From: Clostridia bacterium
Lineage (GTDB): Bacteria > Bacillota_A > Clostridia > Oscillospirales > UBA929
Assembly: GCA_026001245.1 (NCBI GenBank)
Contig: BNZR01000056.1
Coordinates: 1-9,209, forward strand
DNA: 9,209 nt
Reading direction: 5' to 3'
Below the pieces are notes generated by a model. The model ran no database searches. It saw nothing but the letters and a program-made list of their open reading frames with translations, and was not told the origin of the DNA. This document shows, piece by piece, positions 5,590 through 9,209 of this stretch (position 1 is the stretch's first letter; the number at the start of each line of letters is the position of its first letter). The position numbers and the translations under genes were made by a program.

Positions 5590-5751
5590 ATGACTAGTCC
5601 GAGAGCTAAGGACGATAGCATTATTGAATATATCCAGCTGTTTGCTAAGCTTAACGAGTTCGAGCGTGCGCGGATACTGGGCAGAATGCAAGAGCGGGTC
5701 GAGATACGGGCTGAACGGATTCGAGCCGTGCGTAAGCGGGACAGCGCGTGA
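5590..5751 (+). CDS. Small charged protein of unknown function
   Basis: A 53-residue protein starting MTSPRAKDDSIIEYIQLF, from ATG 5590 with AAAAAGGAGG upstream and directly behind the consensus promoter. It is predicted mostly helical, with a basic C-terminus (R-I-R-A-V-R-K-R-D). The middle segment L-N-E-F-E-R-A-R-I-L-G-R-M is amphipathic. It is not recognised as a known family. Its position first in an operon opposite an Xre repressor suggests a phage early or Cro-position gene, but no HTH is convincing. Confidence 0.7.
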   Translation: MTSPRAKDDSIIEYIQLFAKLNEFERARILGRMQERVEIRAERIRAVRKRDSA

Positions 5752-5787
5752 TGGTGGTGTCGGAAACTTTGAAAGGGGGTGAACAAG

Positions 5788-5964
5788 ATGACGATTGAAG
5801 AACGCTTGACGGCGTTGGAGGAACGCATAGGCCGCCTTGAGGGCGAAACTCAAGACGGCAATATATGCGGGGTTTATGTGTTGAGACGCAAGCTCTATTC
5901 GGACAAAGAGCGGTTCGTACCTATTGGGCTGGAGCTTGCCGCCGTGGGCAAGCGCGAGGACTAG
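5788..5964 (+). CDS. Small protein with N-terminal coiled-coil segment
   Basis: A 58-residue protein starting MTIEERLTALEERIGRLEGE. The ATG at 5788 has AAAGGGGGTG 7 bases upstream. A GTG at 5779 lies inside that site. The first 20 residues have leucine/isoleucine heptad spacing (L-x2-L-x3-I-x2-L). The rest (V-Y-V-L-R-R-K-L-Y-S-D) is short and uncharacterised. It is second gene of the small-gene operon, 36 bases after the previous stop. Function unknown. Confidence 0.65.
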   Translation: MTIEERLTALEERIGRLEGETQDGNICGVYVLRRKLYSDKERFVPIGLELAAVGKRED

Positions 5965-5998
5965 AGCAACTTAAACTTTTTGACGGGAGGTGAGTTGA

Positions 5999-6211
5999 AT
6001 GCAAGAGAGCGTATCCCGCAATGAAAACATCAGACAGCGCGACGAAAGTATAGCCGCGCACAATGAGCTTGTAAAGGAATTCGCCCAACGGGTAGTAGCC
6101 GTGGGCGAATCTATGGGCTTTACTCTTGAGGTGTTCTCAGAAGGCTTGGCGTTGGCTAAGGGTGCCGTGCAGAGCCGGACTAAGGTTGCTTCAGCGATTG
6201 AATGGCTTTAG
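5999..6211 (+). CDS. Small helical protein of unknown function
   Basis: A 70-residue protein starting MQESVSRNENIRQRDESIAAH, from ATG 5999 with GGGAGGTGAG upstream. The central part, V-K-E-F-A-Q-R-V-V-A-V-G-E-S-M-G-F-T, then A-L-A-K-G-A-V, looks helical and compact. It is third gene of the operon. Its last 32 bases overlap the end of a minus-strand gene tail to tail, so the two transcripts are antisense over that stretch. No family recognised. Confidence 0.6.
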   Translation: MQESVSRNENIRQRDESIAAHNELVKEFAQRVVAVGESMGFTLEVFSEGLALAKGAVQSRTKVASAIEWL

Positions 6212-6374
6212 GTTTTGCGTCCTTGTACAGGTCGATAAATCCGTGAATGCTTGCGGCGTATTCTGCTACTTGCTCGGATTTCTCGTCTGTCATGGGAAGG
6301 TTCTTTAGATTCTCGGATAGGCGTAGCTTCGAGTATTCAAGGGAGAGTTCGTGCGCGATTTGTTCAATGTCCAT
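6180..6374 (-). CDS. Small acidic protein of unknown function
   Basis: A 64-residue protein starting MDIEQIAHELSLEYSKLRLS, from ATG 6374 with GAGGAGGTG upstream and a -10-like TAAAAT further up. The residues look like an all-helical small phage or plasmid protein (A-H-E-L-S-L-E-Y, K-S-E-Q-V-A-E-Y-A-A-S-I-H-G-F-I-D-L-Y). It is divergent from the gene at 6456 and shares with it a region that recurs at 9010-9060. It overlaps the preceding plus-strand gene by 32 bases. Function unknown. Confidence 0.65.
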   Translation of the reverse strand: MDIEQIAHELSLEYSKLRLSENLKNLPMTDEKSEQVAEYAASIHGFIDLYKDAKPKAIQSLKQP

Positions 6375-6380
6375 GTGTTG

Positions 6381-6424
6381 TTCACCTCCTCTCGTGAATA
6401 TTTTACCACACAAGAGGAGGTGGA
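6381..6424. promoter_or_regulatory. Inverted-repeat region carrying two divergent ribosome binding sites
   Basis: Arms TTCACCTCCTCT (6381-6392) and AGAGGAGGTGGA (6413-6424) pair over 11 of 12 positions around a 20-base AT-rich centre. On the minus strand the left arm holds the GAGGAGGTG site of the gene starting at 6374. The plus gene at 6456 has its own second GAGGAGG site further on. The same design recurs at 9017-9059. In RNA the arms would sequester a Shine-Dalgarno. Confidence 0.6.
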
Positions 6425-6429
6425 CGCAA
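6400..6429 (-). promoter_or_regulatory. Candidate promoter for the gene at 6374
   Basis: On the minus strand TTGCGT (6424-6429), 18 bases, TAAAAT (6400-6405). The -35 is weak alone, but the same pair occurs as TTGCGT-17-TAGAAT at 9012-9040 in the second copy of this region, which supports it as a conserved element. Confidence 0.45.
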
Positions 6430-6455
6430 CCTAAAAAAGAGAGGAGGACGATTAA

Positions 6456-6683
6456 ATGACCAAGCAAGACCGAAAAGGCAGTCAAGCGACACAGCGCACT
6501 AGATTAAATGAACGAGAGCAAGCGTTTTTCGAGTTTTTCTTGATAAACTATCAAGGAGATATTGCCGAATGTTGGAGAAGATTCAACTCAAGGGCTTTAG
6601 ACGAGAGAAACGCAGTCGAACAAGTATTAATGCCGATGTCAGATTTTTCTTCGGACAGAATTCCTTTTATAAAAATATGTTGA
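6456..6683 (+). CDS. Short ORF behind leader repeat copy B, unknown, possibly truncated
   Basis: A 75-residue protein starting MTKQDRKGSQATQ, from ATG 6456 with GAGAGGAGG upstream. The upstream leader and the first five codons (MTKQD) match the antirepressor leader (copy A) and copy C, while the body is unrelated to Bro-N. The middle, L-N-E-R-E-Q-A-F-F-E-F-F-L-I-N-Y-Q-G-D-I-A-E-C-W, looks like real protein. The last 15 or so residues run into the antisense of another coding region, so the 3' end may be a junction product. The body is not recognised. Confidence 0.45.
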   Translation: MTKQDRKGSQATQRTRLNEREQAFFEFFLINYQGDIAECWRRFNSRALDERNAVEQVLMPMSDFSSDRIPFIKIC

Positions 6684-7616
6684 AGCGGGTTCAGATATAT
6701 CTGGCATGTGCAGTTGCTTTGATAGCCTTTTTGCTTCTGTTAACATTGCCAATGTAATCTCGGTGAAATTTTTATTAAGTTCGTTGTTTATCTCTTCCCA
6801 TTCTTCTGTTGACCTATTTTCCCCGAAGTCTAAGGCTTTTAGAAACGCCGTGTGAAAATTGTTGGCAAGCGCAATTAATTTTTCATCGGCATACTGAAGA
6901 TTGCGCATAAACAAATCAAAAAATAGCCCGCGAACTTCAACACTCCATGATGAATAATCCATCTCCAGCATCATTCCGCCATAGATTTTCGTTATAAATG
7001 GTGCGTAAAGCTTTTCGTAACGCTCTCTATAAATCTCCAATTTGTGTGATTTCGTCGAGTGTAATCTTCCGAAGATATATGAGAGGGCAATAAACACCGA
7101 GCGGTTGACGGACAGCCGCCCATCGGCCATATCCGACCACATCAGCCCCAAGGCTTCCCCACGCCGCAGACCTGTGTACAGCATGACGAGTGTCGCGACA
7201 GCTGTCTGCCGCCCGGTGTCGTATAGTCCGCTTTGGGGGTTGTCTCGCTTGTAGTCTATGGCAAAGGCGGTTAGCTTTTGAGCCTCGCGCACGGTGTATG
7301 CCTCGCGCTGGGCTTCTTTTTTGTGCGGCGCGGTTAGATGTGCGGCCGGGTTTCGCGGACATATCCCATTCTCAAACGCGGACGCAAACGCGGCGCGTAT
7401 ATTTATTAGCATTTTTTGTATGTATGAATTCGAGCGGTTCTCTGCCATGTTGTTTATAAACGCCTGTAGCTCTATAGGCGAGATTGCCGAGACTTTTTTG
7501 CGTTTCAGTTCATCAGGGAGTTTGTCAAACAGCCGCAGGATATTCTTATAGGATTCAGCCCTGATAGGCCTCTCCAAGCTCCGTGGTCTGACTGCGCATT
7601 TGCACGACTGATTCAA
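6639..7616 (-). pseudogene. Chimeric ORF: dead tyrosine-integrase core fused to an unrelated helical protein
   Basis: An open frame of 325 codons from 7616, with no ribosome binding site at its first ATG. Residues about 15-100 resemble the core-binding domain of a tyrosine integrase (Y-K-N-I-L-R-L-F-D-K-L-P and S-Y-I-Q-K-M-L-I-N-I-R-A-A-F). Residues about 105-176 are the start of the catalytic domain with box I T-G-L-R151-R-G-E-A-L-G-L. The second lysine, HxxR and the tyrosine are absent. From about residue 180 (position 7050-7085) the sequence becomes a different helical protein (I-Y-R-E-R-Y-E-K-L-Y-A-P-F to the end), perhaps a hypothetical phage gene. The integrase arm domain is missing and is replaced by an Rpn fragment in another frame. 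Confidence 0.75.
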
Positions 7617-7779
7617 TCAGCGGCTGACCGCTGTCCGCATATATCGCGTTAATCAAGCCGCGCATGGCCAGTCCGGCACTCTTTTCGTTTTCAAAAATCT
7701 TTGAAAACAGTACATCGCTCAATGGCCATGGATGGTCTACGTCGGCTTCGGATATTAGGGTTTGTATTCTTTCGTTCAT
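7555..7779 (-). pseudogene. N-terminal fragment of an Rpn-like PD-(D/E)XK nuclease/transposase
   Basis: A 74-residue frame from ATG 7779 (GGAGAG upstream). L-S-D-V-L-F-S-K-I-F-E-N at residues 20-31 and the following helical stretch R-G-L-I-N-A-I-Y-A-D resemble the opening of PD-(D/E)XK family transposases (Rpn recombination-promoting nucleases), proteins usually near 300 residues. The homology ends at E-A-Y-Q-G. The catalytic Asp and Glu-x-Gln/Lys are not present. The stop follows at once and the DNA passes into integrase-like sequence in a shifted frame near 7560. A TG-A-TATAAT extended -10 lies upstream at about 7796-7804. Confidence 0.6.
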
Positions 7780-7805
7780 ACGTCACTCTCCATTTATATT
7801 ATATC

Positions 7806-7927
7806 ACGCAAACAAGGCCAAGACGATCAAAGAAATCATCAACGCAATCGAAGTTGTCAGTGACCCTATAGAGGTTGTCGCGGTGGTTGAAAAGAAACTC
7901 AAAGAAGAAGCGGCGGAACAAGCCTAA
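7806..7927 (+). pseudogene. C-terminal remnant of an unidentified plus-strand gene
   Basis: About 38 codons reading A-K-T-I-K-E-I-I-N-A-I-E-V-V-S-D-P-I and ending E-E-A-A-E-Q-A-stop at 7927. The composition looks like a genuine charged, helical C-terminus, but the frame upstream runs into the antisense of the Rpn fragment and no start or ribosome binding site fits. It is likely a gene tail cut at about 7800. The stop overlaps that of the convergent pseudogene in the four bases CTAA. Confidence 0.4.
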
Positions 7928-8120
7928 GTGCTTCCCGTTGTGTCGCCGCCTGTAATATCGGCTGTTACTTCTGGCCAACCTTAACAGTTCCGGTAATGGT
8001 AACGGCTGTTACAGCATTATGTGTGTCAGTCACCAATGCTACTGCGGGTACTAAGCTTAGCACCATAGCCAGGGCTATTACCAAGCTGAGGATTTTGCGG
8101 AACTTTCTATTGGTTTTCGT
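7924..8120 (-). pseudogene. Signal-peptide end of a secreted Ig-like surface protein, broken three ways
   Basis: Reading from 8120 gives K-T-N-R-K-F-R-K-I-L-S-L-V-I-A-L-A-M-V-L-S-L-V-P-A-V-A, a textbook Sec signal peptide, followed by A-V-T-A-V-T-I-T-G-T-V-K-V-G-Q, the start of an Ig-like repeat common on clostridial surface proteins. An ideal AAGGAGG (8130-8136) is 9 bases upstream, but the codon at the start position is ACG (8118-8120). After V-G-Q one base is missing. The plus-one frame continues E-V-T-A-D-I-T-G-G-D-T-T-G-S-T and then meets a stop at the junction with the neighbouring fragment. Lost start, frameshift and truncation mark it as dead. It is also foreign to a phage early region. 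Confidence 0.7.
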
Positions 8121-8313
8121 GGGAAATAACCTCCTTGTTTTTGTTTACATCTCCGAGTTTTCCGTTCCTCGGAGCAAGTTGTGTTGTCCTGCTCTCCGAG
8201 GTTGCTTGACGGTGTTTTAGGGATACTCTGTCCCGTTGAAGCATGGCCAACGCGGTCTTTTTGTAGCGAATTTGAGCCGCTTTGTATTTGGCTTCCATTT
8301 CTGAACTTGTCAT
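8107..8313 (-). CDS. Small phage-like ORF of unknown function
   Basis: A 68-residue frame from ATG 8313 with GGAGG 6 bases upstream. The N-terminal half, M-T-S-S-E-M-E-A-K-Y-K-A-A-Q-I-R-Y-K-K, is helical and basic and looks like a short phage protein coupled to the end of the methyltransferase frame. The C-terminal third is low in hydrophobics and overlaps the ribosome binding site and first codons of the surface-protein pseudogene. The original 3' end has therefore probably been replaced. Function not recognised. Confidence 0.4.
   Translation of the reverse strand: MTSSEMEAKYKAAQIRYKKTALAMLQRDRVSLKHRQATSESRTTQLAPRNGKLGDVNKNKEVISHENQ
8151..8203. repeat. CTCCGAG inverted repeats
   Basis: CTCCGAG (8151-8157) and CTCGGAG (about 8168-8174) form a 7-bp stem. 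The second arm can also pair with TGCTCTCCGAGG (about 8191-8202) through a bulged stem. No T-run follows on either strand, so a terminator is not supported; this may be a remnant of an RNA structure. Confidence 0.4.
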
Positions 8314-8513
8314 AAGCTTCCTCCGCTCTCACAATCTCCTTAAACAGCACCGCCACTTGTTGCAAAACCACGGCATTCCCTAACATCTTCACCTGAGCCG
8401 GACGCTTCACAACGCTCCCTTTCAGCACTACTCGCGGCGGTTCATATGCGTGCTGACTGGCTCTGCGTCCGGCAGGCCAACCGGGGAAGTCCAGCCGGGC
8501 AGTTCCACAATTA

Positions 8514-8732
8514 TCAATTGTTCGTCATGTCGCGACACTCCAGCCACGCATTCAGCCGTCCGCGCCAAATCGTATATGTACCGCGCTCATTTTTCTCGTC
8601 CGTCTGCGTGTAAATCCCGAACGGGCAGGGATGTTTTGAGCTGCGCATCCACGCGTACAGTGCCGCCAGTGTCATCTCGCAATCATGCTCCGCCATCAAT
8701 TTCAAAGCCTCCTGCGGCTTGAGTATCGCCAT
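8514..8732 (-). CDS. Small phage protein, possible DNA-binding (excisionase-like) fold
   Basis: A 72-residue protein from ATG 8732 with GAGGTG 6 bases upstream. It reads M-A-I-L-K-P-Q-E-A-L-K-L-M, then M-T-L-A-A-L-Y-A-W-M-R-S, K-H-P-C-P-F-G-I-Y-T, and R-G-T-Y-T-I-W-R-G-R-L-N-A-W-L. The pattern of a helix pair followed by C-P-F-G-x-Y and a short beta segment with Y-x-I-x-R-x-R-L resembles small phage early proteins with a winged-helix or excisionase-like fold. It appears intact, unlike its neighbours. A role in excision or early regulation is an inference. Confidence 0.6.
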   Translation of the reverse strand: MAILKPQEALKLMAEHDCEMTLAALYAWMRSSKHPCPFGIYTQTDEKNERGTYTIWRGRLNAWLECRDMTNN

Positions 8733-8777
8733 GTTAATCACCTCGGTTACAATGTATTTTGACGTGTGGCTGTCCTA

Positions 8778-8984
8778 CTACACATAACTCTTGCCGAATT
8801 TCTGCCGAAACTCGTCCGCCGTCCAGCCCCAATTAACCACCTCCCCCAAATCCTCCGACTTCTTCCGGTTCGCCCCGCCGAACACATGGTGTCGCTCCAA
8901 CTCTGCCGTTTCGCCCTCGATTTGCACCGTGCGGGTCATGTAATCCCCGTAGCTGAACACTAATAGTTGATCTTACTTGGTCAT
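8778..8984 (-). pseudogene. Chimera of the antirepressor start with an internally deleted HNH-like phage protein
   Basis: From ATG 8984 the frame reads MTK-stop-DQLLVFSYGDYMTRTVQ: the Bro-N leader with CAA changed to TAA at codon 4. At 8908 it switches to A-E-L-E-R-H-H-V-F-G-G-A-N-R-K-K-S-E-D-L-G. This is the L-x-R-H-H-x-F-G-G-x-x-R-x-x-S motif of a common phage HNH-like protein of about 90-110 residues. After E-V-V-N the sequence jumps to G-W-T-A-D-E-F-R-Q-K-F-G-K-S-Y-V-stop, which resembles that family's usual C-terminus. The middle, with the C-H-x-x-x-N part, is missing in frame. Translation could only restart at GTG 8960, which has no ribosome binding site. Confidence 0.7.
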
Positions 8985-8999
8985 TTTAATTGTCCTCCT
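8908..8999 (-). repeat. Leader repeat copy C
   Basis: An inverted copy of 4341-4432, 86 of 92 identical, all changes transitions. One change creates the TAA at the fourth codon. Similarity to copy B continues upstream through about 9044, including the ACGCAA, GAGGAGG and inverted-repeat elements. Confidence 0.9.
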
Positions 9000-9011
9000 C
9001 TCTGTTTTTTC

Positions 9012-9059
9012 TTGCGTTCACCTCCCCCGCGTGGTAGAATATTAGCGGAAGGAGGCGAA
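9012..9059 (+). promoter_or_regulatory. Promoter and inverted-repeat leader for the right-edge toxin locus
   Basis: TTGCGT (9012-9017), 17 bases, TAGAAT (9035-9040). Arms TTCACCTCCCCCGC (9017-9030) and GCGGAAGGAGGCGAA (9045-9059) pair imperfectly and hold opposite-facing ribosome binding sites. It matches the region at 6381-6429 in design and partly in sequence. Confidence 0.5.
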
Positions 9060-9065
9060 ACACAT

Positions 9066-9086
9066 ATGGCAGACATTACATTATGA
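9066..9086 (+). pseudogene. Six-codon start of a probable antitoxin gene (MADITL-stop)
   Basis: ATG 9066 has GGAAGGAGG upstream. M-A-D-I-T-L resembles the opening of RelB-type and similar antitoxins (M-A-x-I-T-L), but TGA follows at once and belongs to the 17-bp motif TGATTTTTGTTGATTTT. Further on in this frame, residues end in a TGA that overlaps the TTG start of the RelE-type gene, as the end of a coupled antitoxin would. The middle appears lost. Confidence 0.4.
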
Positions 9087-9100
9087 TTTTTGTTGATTTT
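9084..9100 (+). repeat. Third copy of the 17-bp post-stop motif
   Basis: TGATTTTTGTTGATTTT, identical to the minus-strand sequence at 2187-2203 and to 16 of 17 bases at the right repeat (3544-3560). As at the other two copies, its TGA is an in-frame stop. Confidence 0.75.
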
Positions 9101-9136
9101 GGGGGCGAAAACAGATAGAGGGGGGCGTGATTCGCT

Positions 9137-9209
9137 TTGAGAATCAAATATTCGGGGCAGGCTCAAGCGTTTTTGGATAGCCAAAACGCGGAACAACGGG
9201 CTAGAATAA
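9137..9209 (+). CDS. RelE/ParE-type toxin, N-terminal part (runs off the right edge)
   Basis: 24 residues are visible from TTG 9137: M-R-I-K-Y-S-G-Q-A-Q-A-F-L-D-S-Q-N, then A-E-Q-R-A-R-I. The opening I-K-Y-S-x-Q-A-x-x-F-L and the later R-x-R-I helix fit the first strand and helix of RelE-type toxins, and parallel the opening of the toxin at 444-686. GAGGGGGG stands about 11 bases upstream. The preceding frame ends in TGA overlapping the TTG. The rest of the protein is outside the window. Confidence 0.55.
   Translation, partial: MRIKYSGQAQAFLDSQNAEQRARI

Larger units (their letters stand above)
8078..8428 (-). pseudogene. C-terminal fragment of a DNA methyltransferase
   Basis: The informative part is residues 1 to about 40: K-R-P-A-Q-V-K-M-L-G-N-A-V-V then Q-Q-V-A-V-L-F-K-E-I. 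This matches motif X at the end of C5-cytosine and some other DNA methyltransferases (Q-V-x-M-x-G-N-A-V-x-P). The frame is open upstream to about 8525 but has no other methyltransferase motif or start. It also continues downstream through the next gene in a frame that looks like chance coding. The body of the enzyme (SAM-binding and P-C motifs) is absent. Proline after N-A-V-V is replaced by leucine. Confidence 0.45.

Noticed and set aside
5416..5853. Minus-strand frame of 145 codons across the second switch
   Set aside because: It crosses two consensus promoters and the opposite-strand small genes and has no family features.
6569..6757. Plus-strand frame with a hydrophobic, transmembrane-like end
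   Set aside because: It is the antisense of the helical C-terminus of the chimeric frame at 6639-7616; no ribosome binding site before its ATG.
7027..7459. Overlapping frames of 70-111 codons on both strands
   Set aside because: Shadows of the integrase core; biased, arginine-rich composition and no start signals.
8450..8963. Plus-strand frames at 8450-8722 and 8766-8963
   Set aside because: Antisense of the minus-strand gene at 8514-8732 and of the chimera; serine/proline-rich shadow composition.
1..9209. CRISPR array, tRNA or rRNA genes
   Set aside because: No regularly spaced repeats, cloverleaf with CCA-type end or rRNA sequence seen on either strand.

Overview
The window reads as the lysogeny and early region of a prophage, or a closely related integrative element, from a low-to-mid GC Gram-positive bacterium, most likely a member of Clostridia (Bacillota). 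Strong GGAGG-type ribosome binding sites, frequent TTG and GTG starts, sigma-A promoters with exact consensus hexamers, a Bro-N antirepressor and clostridial-style Xre/Cro regulators support this. The species cannot be named from the sequence.

Left part (1-3956, all minus strand). The start of an arm-type tyrosine integrase runs off the left edge. Between it and the Xre repressor at 3558-3956 lies a cargo block: a RelE/ParE-type toxin with a downstream antitoxin-like partner, a coiled-coil protein ending in a SWIM zinc finger, a MazF/PemK toxin with its upstream antitoxin, and a 421-residue membrane protein with an Ada-like Cys/His domain and two zinc ribbons. The membrane-protein gene is bracketed by a perfect 23-bp direct repeat. 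This is the usual place for moron genes expressed from a lysogen.

Centre (3956-6374). A divergent switch with palindromic operators separates the repressor from a Cro-like gene and a Bro-N antirepressor with a C-terminal helix-turn-helix. A convergent second Xre repressor follows. It has its own back-to-back pair of exact-consensus promoters driving three very small plus-strand genes, so two immunity-type switches sit within about 2 kb.

Right part (6375-9209). This is a scrapyard of recombined fragments. A dead integrase core is fused in frame to an unrelated C-terminus. Also present are the first 70 or so residues of an Rpn-type nuclease/transposase, the signal-peptide end of a secreted Ig-like protein with three separate lesions, a DNA methyltransferase tail, a small intact-looking phage gene, and a chimera of the antirepressor start with an internally deleted HNH-like phage protein. 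A short leader that includes the first codons MTK occurs three times (4341, 6420 and 8999) in front of different bodies. A second RelE-type toxin begins at the right edge behind what looks like a gutted antitoxin.

The left and central genes look intact and could work together as an inducible prophage control region with accessory addiction and possibly defence genes. The right part looks like a recombination-prone zone where short shared leaders and a 17-bp post-stop motif mark the junctions.
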